A stretch of DNA of 64,000 bases from Enterobacter huaxiensis (GTDB lineage: Bacteria; Pseudomonadota; Gammaproteobacteria; Enterobacterales; Enterobacteriaceae). Position numbers and translations under genes: made by a program. The notes under the pieces are model-generated. The model had not been told where the DNA came from and ran no database searches. It was given only the letters and a program-made list of their open reading frames with translations. Each line of letters opens with the position of its first letter. The stretch's first letter is position 1. Location of the stretch: assembly GCF_003594935.2 (NCBI RefSeq), contig NZ_CP043342.1:3658001-3722000 (forward strand), read 5' to 3'. This document shows, in pieces, positions 19,463-28,245 of this stretch.

Positions 19463-20509
19463 ATGAATAGCACCTGGGTTAAACATGCCATCAGCGAAAT
19501 CAATGCCGACTACCAGCGCTCGGCGGACACCCATTTAATCCGCCTTGCCCTTCCGGGGTTTGCGGGCATTCAGCTCTACCTGAAAGATGAAAGTACCCAT
19601 CCCACCGGTAGCCTGAAGCATCGCCTGGCGCGTTCGCTATTCTTGTACGGCTTATGTAACGGCTGGATTAAAGAGGGTACGACCATCATTGAATCCTCGT
19701 CCGGTTCAACGGCGGTGTCCGAAGCTTACTTTGCCCGCCTGCTGGGCCTGCCGTTTATCGCCGTGATGCCCTCCTGCACCGCGAAGCGCAAGGTCGAACA
19801 GATCGAATTTTACGGCGGCCGCTGCCACTTTGTAGAAAGCGCCTGCGAAATCTACGCCGCCTCTGAAATGCTGGCCCGCGAGCTAAACGGCCACTATATG
19901 GACCAGTTTACCTTCGCCGAACGCGCCACCGACTGGCGCGGCAATAACAACATTGCCGACAGTATTTTCCGCCAGATGACCCACGAGCCGCATCCGGTCC
20001 CTTCCTATGTTGTCATGAGCGCGGGTACCGGCGGCACATCTGCCACCATCGGGCGCTATATCCGCTGTCAGGGTTATGACACCCGGCTGATGGTGGTTGA
20101 CCCGCAGAACTCCGTGTTCCTCGACTACTGGCAAAGCCGCGATGCCGCCCTGCGCAGCCCGGTGGGCAGTAAAATCGAGGGGATTGGCCGTCCGCGCGTC
20201 GAGCCGTCGTTTATTCCTGACGTGGTCGATGAGATGCTCCGCGTACCGGATGCAGCCAGCGTGGCTACCGCGCACTGGCTGGAAACGCAGCTTGGCCGCA
20301 AGGTTGGCGCGTCGACGGGAACGAACATGTGGGGCGCGCTTCAGCTTGCCGCCCGCATGCGCGAAGAGGGCCGCACCGGTTCAATCGTCACGCTGCTGTG
20401 CGACAGCGGCGAGCGTTACCTTGAGACCTATTACAACGCGGAGTGGGTGCAGAATAATATCGGCGATATCGCGCCGTGGAAGGCGCAGATTGCAGAGCTG
20501 GTGAAATAA
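19463..20509 (+). CDS. cdsH: L-cysteine desulfhydrase (PLP-dependent)
   Basis: 348-residue fold-type II PLP enzyme of the cysteine synthase/cystathionine beta-synthase superfamily. The PLP lysine is Lys52 in PTGSLKHR. The substrate loop is SSSGSTAVS, and the phosphate-binding glycine loop is [12 protein letters not shown] near residue 190. It degrades L-cysteine to pyruvate, ammonia and sulfide. The Salmonella enzyme CdsH occupies the same position beside ybaO/decR, while E. coli K-12 lacks it. It is divergent from decR, so cysteine-induced activation by DecR is likely. Other members of the superfamily make cysteine, so the assignment rests mainly on this context. Confidence 0.78.
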   Translation: MNSTWVKHAISEINADYQRSADTHLIRLALPGFAGIQLYLKDESTHPTGSLKHRLARSLFLYGLCNGWIKEGTTIIESSSGSTAVSEAYFARLLGLPFIAVMPSCTAKRKVEQIEFYGGRCHFVESACEIYAASEMLARELNGHYMDQFTFAERATDWRGNNNIADSIFRQMTHEPHPVPSYVVMSAGTGGTSATIGRYIRCQGYDTRLMVVDPQNSVFLDYWQSRDAALRSPVGSKIEGIGRPRVEPSFIPDVVDEMLRVPDAASVATAHWLETQLGRKVGASTGTNMWGALQLAARMREEGRTGSIVTLLCDSGERYLETYYNAEWVQNNIGDIAPWKAQIAELVK

Positions 20510-20512
20510 AAA

Positions 20513-20534
20513 AAGCCAGACCGAAGCCTGGCTT
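20513..20534. terminator. Terminator between cdsH and cof
   Basis: AAGCCAG, 8 nt, CTGGCTT right after the cdsH stop, with an A-run on the left that serves as a T-run for the opposite strand. It probably ends cof transcripts, and possibly cdsH transcripts. Confidence 0.6.
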
Positions 20535-20549
20535 GCTGGAAGGGTCTCA

Positions 20550-21368
20550 CTATTCGGGGGAATACGGGAGGTTGTTTTTGTCCAGCCAATGCGTCAAAAA
20601 ATGGGACACCGCTTCGTTACGGCAGTGGCCAATAACCGGCAGGTGAGGAAGCTCTGCAATCAGCTGCGGCATCGCATTCCCCATAATCAGACCGCGACCA
20701 ACGCTGCCCAGCATTTCGCGGTCGTTCATGGCGTCGCCAAACGCCATACAGTCCTGCATCGTTAAGCCCAGGTGGTCGCTCAGGACCGCCAGGGCAGATC
20801 CTTTGTTACAGCCGACCGGCAGCACTTCCAGACAATCCACCGCCGAGAAGGTCAGGTGTGCCCGATCCCCCAGCGCCTCATTGAGCTGGATGCGCAAGCG
20901 GCAGAGATCGTCGTGATCGCCGCAGAAGCAAATCTTCGTCACCGCATGGGCAGGGATCCGACGCAGGTCGACAAGCTGATATTTAAAGCCGCTGTAGACG
21001 TGCGCGTGTAGCAAATCCGGAATTTCACGGCCGGTGAACCAGCCCTCATCGTTAAACACGTGAATGCTGGCCTGCGTATCCCAGGTGCTGTGCAGCACGA
21101 TATCCGCCACTTCCGGATTGAGATCCTGACGGTGCAGCACATCGCCTTCAACGGAGTGAATACGCGTCCCGTTGCCGGTAATCAAAAACGCATCAAGGGA
21201 AAACGCCCCCAGCAGATGGCGCATCTCCAGCACATGACGGCCGGTGGCAAACGTCAGGGTGACATCACGTTCGTTCAGGCGCTTCAGGGTGCTCAGGGTT
21301 TTATCCCCTAAACGGTGATCCGGCATTAACAGCGTGCCGTCCATATCAAATGCTGCGAGCCGAGCCAT
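20550..21368 (-). CDS. cof: HMP-PP phosphatase Cof (HAD superfamily)
   Basis: 272-residue Cof-type HAD phosphatase, the same length as in E. coli. Motif I is FDMDGT with nucleophile Asp8 and Asp10. Motif II is FATGR, the motif III lysine is in CNKGSAL, and motif IV is FGDAMND. It hydrolyses the thiamine intermediate HMP-PP and other phosphorylated compounds including PLP. It shares a 101-nt divergent region with ybaE. GGGAGT precedes the start codon. Confidence 0.95.
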   Translation of the reverse strand: MARLAAFDMDGTLLMPDHRLGDKTLSTLKRLNERDVTLTFATGRHVLEMRHLLGAFSLDAFLITGNGTRIHSVEGDVLHRQDLNPEVADIVLHSTWDTQASIHVFNDEGWFTGREIPDLLHAHVYSGFKYQLVDLRRIPAHAVTKICFCGDHDDLCRLRIQLNEALGDRAHLTFSAVDCLEVLPVGCNKGSALAVLSDHLGLTMQDCMAFGDAMNDREMLGSVGRGLIMGNAMPQLIAELPHLPVIGHCRNEAVSHFLTHWLDKNNLPYSPE

Positions 21369-21469
21369 GATTACTCCCGAAATGTGATGCGTTTAACTTG
21401 TGGATCAGTATTGCGTGAGATATACGGAAGTAATAGTGAATAGATGATAATTATTGTTCCGGATTTATC

Positions 21470-23170
21470 ATGCGCCAGCTTAACCGCCTTAACCAGTATC
21501 AACGCCTGTGGCAGCCCTCCGAGGGTGCCCCCCAGCAGGTCACCGTTACGGAACTTGCCAGCCGCTGTTTTTGCAGCGAAAGGCATGTTCGCACGCTTCT
21601 GCGTCAGGCGCAGGACGCGGGCTGGCTACGCTGGCGCGCGCAGTCCGGACGCGGCAAGCGCGGGGAGTTAACGTTCTACGTCACCCCAGAATCACTGCGC
21701 AATTCGATGATGGAAGAGGCGCTAAAGAGCGGACAGCAGCATAACGCCCTTGAACTGGCGCAGCTGGCGCCCGAGGAGCTACGCAGCCTGCTGCATCCCT
21801 TTTTAGGCGGCCACTGGCAAAACGACACCCCGACGCTTCGTATCCCCTACTATCGCTCGTTGGATCCGCTTCATCCCGGCTTTTTACCCGGCCGGGCGGA
21901 GCAGCATCTGGCCGGGAACGTGTTCTCCGGGCTGACGCGCTTTCAGGGCAACAGCAGCGAGCCTACGGGCGACCTGGCGCACCACTGGGAGGTATCTGAT
22001 AATGGTCTGCGCTGGCATTTTTACATCCGCTCTACGCTGCACTGGCATAACGGCGATAAAATCGAGACGGCGCAGCTGCAGCGAAGCCTGACGGCGCTGC
22101 TGGCACTCCCCGCGCTGCGTAAGCTGTTCCAGAGCGTATTGCACATTGAGGTGACGCACCCGCAGTGCCTGACCTTTACGCTGCATCAGCCGGATTACTG
22201 GCTGGCACACCGGCTGGCGACCTACTGCAGCCGTCTGGCCCATCCGAACCAGCCCATGACGGGCTGCGGGCCGTTTAGGCTGAGCGTGTTCGATACCGAT
22301 CTGGTTCGCCTGGAAAGCCATGAGCAGTACCATCTTAGCCACCCGCTGCTGAAGGCGATCGAGTTTTGGATAACCCCTACCCTGTTTGACTATGGCCTTG
22401 GGACAAGCTGCCGTCATCCGGTGCAGATCGCTATTGGCGAGCCTGACGAACTGGAAAGCCTGCGGCTGGTGAGCAACAGCACCAGCCTGGGCTTTTGCTA
22501 TCTCACGCTAAAGCAGAGCGCACGGCTGACGGATATGCAGGCAAGGCGACTCATCAATATCATCCATCTCTCGGCGCTTCTGCATACGCTTCCGCTAAAC
22601 GAAGGGTTAATTACCCCAACGGAGGAACTGCTTCCCGGTTGGTCAATTCCCCGCTGGCCGGATTTAACGGAGGTAGCGCTGCCGGAAAAACTGACGCTGA
22701 TCTACCATCTTCCCGTTGAGCTGCACACCATGGCAAGCCAGCTAAAACAGTACCTTGCGCAGCAGGGATGTGAACTTAACGTTATCTTTCACGACGCCAA
22801 AACCTGGGACGGGTGCGTGAGGCTGGCAGAGGCAGACATCATGATGGGTGACAGGCTGATTGGCGAAGCGCCGGAGTATACGCTTGAGCAGTGGCTACGC
22901 TGTGATGCCCTCTGGCCACACCTGTTAAGCGCGCCGCAGTTTGCCCATCTGCAGGCCACGCTGGATGCGGTACAGACCCAGGCCGACGAACAGGCGCGGC
23001 ACGCTGGCCTGAAAGCCATATTCAGCCAACTGATGGAAAACGCGGTCATTACGCCGCTGTTTAACTACCAGTATCAAGTTAGCGCCCCGCCGGGCGTTAA
23101 CGGCATTCGGCTCAATACCCGCGGCTGGTTTGATTTCACCGAGGCCTGGATCCCGGCGCCTAAATCGTGA
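21470..23170 (+). CDS. ybaE: SgrR-family transcriptional regulator YbaE
   Basis: 566-residue protein of the SgrR family, the same length as E. coli YbaE. An N-terminal winged helix (about 10-80: TVTELASRCFCSERHVRTLL) is joined to a periplasmic-binding-protein type 2 domain (about 160-560) related to oligopeptide-binding proteins. It has no signal peptide, so the binding domain is cytoplasmic and probably senses a small ligand. SgrR uses this architecture to sense sugar-phosphate stress; the YbaE ligand and targets are unknown. It is followed 66 nt later by queC. Confidence 0.92.
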   Translation: MRQLNRLNQYQRLWQPSEGAPQQVTVTELASRCFCSERHVRTLLRQAQDAGWLRWRAQSGRGKRGELTFYVTPESLRNSMMEEALKSGQQHNALELAQLAPEELRSLLHPFLGGHWQNDTPTLRIPYYRSLDPLHPGFLPGRAEQHLAGNVFSGLTRFQGNSSEPTGDLAHHWEVSDNGLRWHFYIRSTLHWHNGDKIETAQLQRSLTALLALPALRKLFQSVLHIEVTHPQCLTFTLHQPDYWLAHRLATYCSRLAHPNQPMTGCGPFRLSVFDTDLVRLESHEQYHLSHPLLKAIEFWITPTLFDYGLGTSCRHPVQIAIGEPDELESLRLVSNSTSLGFCYLTLKQSARLTDMQARRLINIIHLSALLHTLPLNEGLITPTEELLPGWSIPRWPDLTEVALPEKLTLIYHLPVELHTMASQLKQYLAQQGCELNVIFHDAKTWDGCVRLAEADIMMGDRLIGEAPEYTLEQWLRCDALWPHLLSAPQFAHLQATLDAVQTQADEQARHAGLKAIFSQLMENAVITPLFNYQYQVSAPPGVNGIRLNTRGWFDFTEAWIPAPKS

Positions 23171-23236
23171 AGAAGCTGGTCGCCGCCGTAGCCAGGCGGT
23201 AACATGACGTTTTTATCGTAACTGTCGAGATGATTT

Positions 23237-23932
23237 ATGAAACGTGCCGTCGTCGTGTTCAGCGGAGGACAAGATTCCACAACCTGTCTGGTTCAGGCCC
23301 TGCATCAGTATGATGAAGTTCACTGCGTCACCTTCGATTATGGCCAGCGCCATCGCGCGGAAATCGACGTGGCCCGTGATCTGGCGCTTAAACTGGGCGC
23401 GCGCGCGCATAAGGTGCTGGACGTAACGCTGTTAAATGAACTGGCCGTCAGCAGCCTCACCCGCGACAGTATTCCCGTACCGGACTACGAACCGGACGCC
23501 AGCGGCATTCCCAATACCTTCGTGCCTGGCCGCAATATTTTGTTCCTGACCCTGACGGCGATTTATGCCTACCAGGTGAAAGCTGAAGCCGTCATCACCG
23601 GCGTGTGCGAAACCGACTTCTCCGGCTATCCAGACTGTCGCGATGAGTTCGTGAAGGCGCTCAATCACGCGGTAAACCTGGGTATGGCGAAAGAGACGCG
23701 CTTTGAAACACCGCTGATGTGGCTTGATAAAGCGGAAACCTGGGCGCTGGCCGACTACTGGGGCAAGCTGGATTTGGTCCGCAGCGAAACCCTGACCTGC
23801 TACAACGGCATTAAGGGCGACGGGTGCGGCCAGTGCGCCGCCTGTAATCTGCGCGCGAACGGGTTGAACCACTATCTTGCCGATAAAGTCGGCGTGATGG
23901 CCGCGATGCAGAAAAAAACCGGGCTTAAATAG
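23237..23932 (+). CDS. queC: 7-cyano-7-deazaguanine synthase
   Basis: 231-residue PP-loop enzyme that converts CDG to preQ0 with ATP and ammonia in queuosine synthesis. The ATP PP-loop is SGGQDSTT (residues 9-16). Zinc ligands are Cys188, Cys197, Cys200 and Cys203 ([15 protein letters not shown]). It provides the precursor for the tgt and queA steps encoded about 40 kb away in this window. It ends only 2 nt from the convergent antitoxin gene. Confidence 0.97.
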   Translation: MKRAVVVFSGGQDSTTCLVQALHQYDEVHCVTFDYGQRHRAEIDVARDLALKLGARAHKVLDVTLLNELAVSSLTRDSIPVPDYEPDASGIPNTFVPGRNILFLTLTAIYAYQVKAEAVITGVCETDFSGYPDCRDEFVKALNHAVNLGMAKETRFETPLMWLDKAETWALADYWGKLDLVRSETLTCYNGIKGDGCGQCAACNLRANGLNHYLADKVGVMAAMQKKTGLK

Positions 23933-23934
23933 GG

Positions 23935-24264
23935 CTATTTCACCGTGCTGTCGAAGAGTTTCACGCCGGCAGCACGAGTGACTTTCATTAGCGTTGTCAG
24001 CGTTGGGTTGCCGTTATCAGACAAGGTTCGATATAGCTGCTGACGCGACAGGCCAGCTTTGGCAGAGATTTCACCGATGCCGCCACGGGCTTCGATAACC
24101 TGACGAAGGGCAATAAGATAAGCAGGGATCCCATGATCTTCATAGATCTCTTCCAGTGCTATCTGGAGGTAACGCTGGGCGTAGGAAGGATTTTCTCGTA
24201 GCATTTTCACCACAGCATCATGGTGGCTAACGGAACTCGCATATTTTTGTTTAGTGGCGCTCAT
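23935..24264 (-). CDS. HTH antitoxin (HI1420-type addiction module antidote)
   Basis: 109-residue protein with a C-terminal Xre-like helix-turn-helix (about 60-105: RGGIGEISAKAGLSRQQLYR, then GNPTLTTLMKVTRAAGVKLF). This is the pattern of the HI1420/TIGR02684 antidote family. The N-terminal half (NPSYAQRYLQIALEEIYEDH) is the usual toxin-binding region. It starts 14 nt inside the end of the toxin gene, so the two are translated together with the toxin first. It likely neutralises the RelE-like partner and represses the operon through the palindrome at 24627-24648. The pair sits between queC and fadM, which are adjacent in E. coli. Confidence 0.87.
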   Translation of the reverse strand: MSATKQKYASSVSHHDAVVKMLRENPSYAQRYLQIALEEIYEDHGIPAYLIALRQVIEARGGIGEISAKAGLSRQQLYRTLSDNGNPTLTTLMKVTRAAGVKLFDSTVK

Positions 24265-24604
24265 CCGATTGTCCTTTTGATTGATGATCTTTCCAGTAGT
24301 CTATTGCCAGTTTGATATCCGCTTTCTGGCTCTTTTTGTCACCACCGATCAGTAACAATAAAACCTGCCGATTCTCTACAGCAAAATAGATCCTATAGCC
24401 GGGACCACTGTCGACTCGCATCTCCCAGACACCTTCCCTGAGGTACTTGTAATCGCCAAAATTACGTTTTATCGCGCGGTTGATCCGCACCAGGATCCGG
24501 AAAGCAACATCCGGATCCCTTCGGTTCATTTTTTCTATCCATTCATCAAACGGCACCTTCCCGTCACGGGCCTGATAGCGTTCAACAACGTAGTCCCTGT
24601 CCAT
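24251..24604 (-). CDS. RelE/HigB-like toxin (HI1419-type)
   Basis: 117-residue RelE/ParE-superfamily protein of the phage-derived Gp49/HI1419 (TIGR02683) type. The core reads FDEWIEKMNRRDPDVAFRI, FGDYKYLREGVWEMRVDSGP, YRIYFAVENRQVLLLLIGGD and KKSQKADIKLAIDYW. This is the standard four-strand toxin fold with Arg/Tyr/Lys residues at the usual RNase positions. Relatives are ribosome-dependent mRNA interferases; activity here is inferred. AGGGA precedes the ATG. It is the first gene of a toxin-then-antitoxin operon. Confidence 0.87.
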   Translation of the reverse strand: MDRDYVVERYQARDGKVPFDEWIEKMNRRDPDVAFRILVRINRAIKRNFGDYKYLREGVWEMRVDSGPGYRIYFAVENRQVLLLLIGGDKKSQKADIKLAIDYWKDHQSKGQSDERH

Positions 24605-24626
24605 TATTCTATCCCTGAAAATTCCC

Positions 24627-24648
24627 TTTGTCTTTTATAAAAGACAAA
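24627..24648. promoter_or_regulatory. 22-bp perfect palindrome, operator of the toxin-antitoxin operon
   Basis: TTTGTCTTTTA followed at once by its exact reverse complement TAAAAGACAAA. It lies 23-44 nt before the toxin start and 4 nt after the fadM stop. The centre holds a TATAAA that can serve as the -10 of the operon. It is a strong candidate site for the HTH antitoxin; as RNA it could also help end fadM transcription. Confidence 0.7.
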
Positions 24649-24651
24649 AAT

Positions 24652-25050
24652 CTACACGATAATCAGCTCCAGCTTCTCTCGCAGCTCCCCTTCCAGCGGC
24701 AGCGCTTTCTGCGTTTTCAGATCGATACAGACAAAGGTAATCAGCGCATCGGCCACTACCTGTCCTTCGGGATCCAGCGTCACTACCTGGCTTAACACCC
24801 CGCTTTTACCGTTTAGCTGCTGAACCTGACTGGTGACGGTTAGCACATCACCCAGTACGGCCGGGCGTCGGTAGTTGATGTTGATGTTGACGACCACGAA
24901 CGCGATGTTGTGTGCGGTCAGCCACTGAAAGCTCTCGCTGTTTTCCAGCCCGTCCCAGCGCGCCTCTTCAAGGAACTCAAGATAGCGGGCGTTGTTAACG
25001 TGCTGGTAAACGTCGAGGTGAAAACCGCGTACTTTGATTTTTGTCTGCAT
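24652..25050 (-). CDS. fadM: Long-chain acyl-CoA thioesterase III
   Basis: 132-residue single-hotdog thioesterase (YbaW/TesC), the same length as in E. coli. The motif RGFHLDVYQHVNNARYLEFL contains the catalytic Asp and the conserved hotdog helix start. It releases 3,5-tetradecadienoyl-CoA and similar dead-end acyl-CoAs during beta-oxidation. Reads alone on the minus strand; the toxin-antitoxin pair now lies downstream of it. Confidence 0.95.
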   Translation of the reverse strand: MQTKIKVRGFHLDVYQHVNNARYLEFLEEARWDGLENSESFQWLTAHNIAFVVVNININYRRPAVLGDVLTVTSQVQQLNGKSGVLSQVVTLDPEGQVVADALITFVCIDLKTQKALPLEGELREKLELIIV

Positions 25051-25149
25051 AGCGCAATAGCCTTTACTGTTATTGTAGGATGAGAGGTCACAACTGGTAT
25101 GACCTCTTTATCCTGGCAAATTTTTGCCGCAGTGCAAGAAATTGCGTAA

Positions 25150-25602
<453 letters not shown>

Positions 25603-25612
25603 TCAGAAATGG

Positions 25613-25635
25613 AAAAGGCCGCGAAAGCGGCCTTT
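25613..25635 (-). terminator. ppiD terminator
   Basis: On the minus strand AAAGGCCGC, a TTTC loop and GCGGCCTTTT: a strong GC-rich stem with T-run, 44-66 nt after the ppiD stop. Confidence 0.8.
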
Positions 25636-25678
25636 AGTTTTTGCAGTGCGTTACGAAAATCTGCGAACAGACACGTAA

Positions 25679-27550
25679 TTATTGCTGCTGAGTAATCGCA
25701 TCACCCAGCTTGATTTTGGCTTCTTTACGCAGGTTGCTCATCATCGCTTCGAAGGCAATCTGGGCATTATTCTGGGTGATACCCTGCACCATTGCTTTCT
25801 TCTGCTCTTCCGGCATGGTGCCCGCTTTCACTTCGTCGAGTGCCAGCAGAACCACGTTACCCTGCATATCGGTTGCGCTACCAAAACTTGGTTTGTCCTT
25901 CGCCGGCAGGCTCAGACCAAATGCCGCCTGGCTAACAGGATCCTGACCGGTACGGCTCAGGGTTTTCGCCTCACCGAAGCTCAGCCCCGCCGCTTTCAGC
26001 GCGTCATTTTTACCCGCCTTCAGGTCGACAAGGATCTTCTCAGCATCCAGTTTTGCCTGCTGTTCCGCTTTGTTATGCTTAACCTGCGCAACAACCTGAT
26101 CCTTCACGTCTGCCAGCGGTTTAACTGCCTCAGCTTTGTGTTCGCTGACGCGCAGAACGAACGCGCGGTCGCCGTCGACGGTAATGATGTCGGAGTTGCT
26201 GCCCGGCGTGCCGTTCTCTCCCACCAGCCCACCGTTGAAGATGGCATCAGAAACTGGCTTAAAGTTCAGCTCTTCCGGCAGGTTGTCATGACCAAACCAG
26301 CCTGTCTCAACCGCTTTAACACCCGCAGCCTGCTCTGCACCCGCCAGAGATTCGTTATCGTTGCTCGCGGCATCGCTCACCTTCTGCTGCAGCGCATAGA
26401 AAGCGTCCAGCGCTTTCTCTTGCTTCACTTTCGCCGCGATATCGTCACGAACGTCAGCCAGCGGCTTGGTTTTTGCAGCCTGAACATCGTCCAGACGAAC
26501 CACCAGGAAGCCAACAGAAGATTTGATCACACCTGAAAGCTGGCCTTTGTCTTTCAGACCCGCACCTTTCAGTTCATCAGGCGTTGTGGCCTCTTCCAGC
26601 CAGCCCATATCACCGCCATTTTTAGCAGAGATAATGTCGGTGGATTTTGCTTTCGCTACGGTCGCGAAATCTGCACCCTTGTTCAGTTCGTCCAGCACCG
26701 CTTTTGCATCTGCTTCAGTTTTGGTCTGAATCACGCTGTAACGGTTACGCTGCGGCTGAGTGAACTGATCCTGATGCTGGTCGTAATAAGACTGAATATC
26801 CGCGTCAGAGGCGGTTTCCTGCAGCGCAGCCGCATCAAGCTTGATATAGCTTACGCGGAACTGCTCGGGGGCAACGAAGCTGTTCTTGTTTTGCTCGTAG
26901 TACGCATTGATCTCTGCGTCGCTAACCTGCTGCTTCGCCGCCAGCGCATTCACATCGATGGTTGCCTCACGCACCACGCGTTGCTGGGCCACCAGCGCAG
27001 CCAGTTCGTCGGTTTCACCTTTGAGCATGAAATCGGTACCCACAACAGCGTTAATCAGCTGCTGAGTGGTGAGCTGGTTACGCAGCGCCTGTGCGTACTG
27101 ATCGGCCGTCATGCCCATCTGGTTCACAATGCTGTTGTAACGGGCGTTGTCGAACTTGCCGTTAGACTGGAATGCCGGGGTCGAGAAGATGGCTTTTTTA
27201 ACCTGCTCGTCGCTGATGCCCAGGCCCAAATCCTTCGCATACTGATCGAGCAGCGCTTCGTCGATGAGGCGGTTCAGCGTCTGCTGACGCAGCGTTTTCA
27301 TATAGCCTTCATTCGCCGCAAGCTCGGAGAACTGGTCACCCAGCTGCTGCTGCATGCGGTTACGTTCACCCGCGAAAGCGTTCTCGAACTGCCCACGGCT
27401 GATTTCCTGGCCGTTCACTTTAGCGGCGTAGTTAGCGCCACCGCCGATAAGGTAACTGCTCACGCCGGTCAATATGAACGACAGGATAATGAGACCGAAT
27501 ATAATCTTGAGCACGAGACTGTTAGCAGCCGTGCGTAAGCTGTCCATCAT
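25679..27550 (-). CDS. ppiD: Periplasmic chaperone PpiD
   Basis: 623-residue membrane-anchored periplasmic folding factor, the length of E. coli PpiD. One N-terminal TM helix (about 13-35, VLKIIFGLIILSFILTGVSS) anchors it, followed by a SurA-like chaperone region. A degenerate parvulin domain lies at about 266-360 (RYSVIQTKTEADAKAVLDEL ... NGGDMGWLEEA), and a second chaperone region at the C-terminus. It works beside SecYEG on emerging proteins and is linked to the Cpx and heat-shock responses. The start MMDSLRTAAN at 27550 is conserved; the open frame runs on to 27664. Confidence 0.97.
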   Translation of the reverse strand: MMDSLRTAANSLVLKIIFGLIILSFILTGVSSYLIGGGANYAAKVNGQEISRGQFENAFAGERNRMQQQLGDQFSELAANEGYMKTLRQQTLNRLIDEALLDQYAKDLGLGISDEQVKKAIFSTPAFQSNGKFDNARYNSIVNQMGMTADQYAQALRNQLTTQQLINAVVGTDFMLKGETDELAALVAQQRVVREATIDVNALAAKQQVSDAEINAYYEQNKNSFVAPEQFRVSYIKLDAAALQETASDADIQSYYDQHQDQFTQPQRNRYSVIQTKTEADAKAVLDELNKGADFATVAKAKSTDIISAKNGGDMGWLEEATTPDELKGAGLKDKGQLSGVIKSSVGFLVVRLDDVQAAKTKPLADVRDDIAAKVKQEKALDAFYALQQKVSDAASNDNESLAGAEQAAGVKAVETGWFGHDNLPEELNFKPVSDAIFNGGLVGENGTPGSNSDIITVDGDRAFVLRVSEHKAEAVKPLADVKDQVVAQVKHNKAEQQAKLDAEKILVDLKAGKNDALKAAGLSFGEAKTLSRTGQDPVSQAAFGLSLPAKDKPSFGSATDMQGNVVLLALDEVKAGTMPEEQKKAMVQGITQNNAQIAFEAMMSNLRKEAKIKLGDAITQQQ

Positions 27551-27703
27551 GGTGTAACAACACTCCGCTGTATGTGACTGGTTACCTGACGCTAACGGAA
27601 AATCCTTACCGCTGCGCGTAAAGTCGTATTGTGACAAGAAACCAGTACGATTGTCAGCCCACAACTCGCATAAACTCGAACAAATCAGGCCTGGACAAAC
27701 AAA

Positions 27704-27729
27704 AAAGGCACATCAAACGATGCGCCCTT
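27704..27729 (-). terminator. hupB terminator
   Basis: On the minus strand AAGGGCGCATC, GTTT, GATGTGCCTTTTTT: an intrinsic terminator with T6 about 35 nt after the hupB stop. Confidence 0.85.
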
Positions 27730-27762
27730 GTACTTTTCGGCTTCCCTTAAGCGGGAAAGCAA

Positions 27763-28035
27763 TCAGTTTACTGCGTCTTTCAGCGCTTTACCTGCACGGA
27801 AACCCGGCACTTTAGCCGCAGCAATGGTGATCTCTTTACCGGTCTGAGGGTTGCGGCCAGTACGGGCAGCACGCTCTTTAACAGCAAAAGTACCGAAACC
27901 TACCAGTGCAACGTCGTCCCCAGCCTGCAGAGATTCAGTAACAGAAGCAATTAAAGCATCTAACGCACGTCCAGCTGCAGCTTTAGAAATATCAGCACCC
28001 GCAGCAATTTTGTCAATCAGTTGAGATTTATTCAC
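27763..28035 (-). CDS. hupB: DNA-binding protein HU-beta
   Basis: 90-residue histone-like protein, the same length as in E. coli. It begins [20 protein letters not shown]. The beta-arm carries [10 protein letters not shown] with the DNA-intercalating proline. HU-beta dimers, or heterodimers with HU-alpha, bend and compact DNA without sequence specificity. Monocistronic between lon and ppiD, with its own terminator. Confidence 0.98.
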   Translation of the reverse strand: MNKSQLIDKIAAGADISKAAAGRALDALIASVTESLQAGDDVALVGFGTFAVKERAARTGRNPQTGKEITIAAAKVPGFRAGKALKDAVN

Positions 28036-28181
28036 TGTTCTCTTCCTCTCTTTATAATTTATATCGCGCCTGAATCCTTCACAACGCGACCGCGCAGCAG
28101 TTATATCAGGCCTGCCATGACCTTACAACACCCGTTGTTGATGGCTAACCCAATCAGCAATCTAAATTAGCTATACAAAAA

Positions 28182-28215
28182 AAGGCTGGCAAGCCCGAAA
28201 TGGCTTACCAACCTT
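28182..28215 (-). terminator. lon terminator
   Basis: On the minus strand AAGGTTGGTAAGCC, 6 nt, GGCTTGCCAGCCTTTTTTT: a 14-bp stem with one G-U and one mismatch, and a long T-run. Confidence 0.88.
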
Positions 28216-28245
28216 ATTTTTATTGACGCTCTTTGCGCGAGGTCA

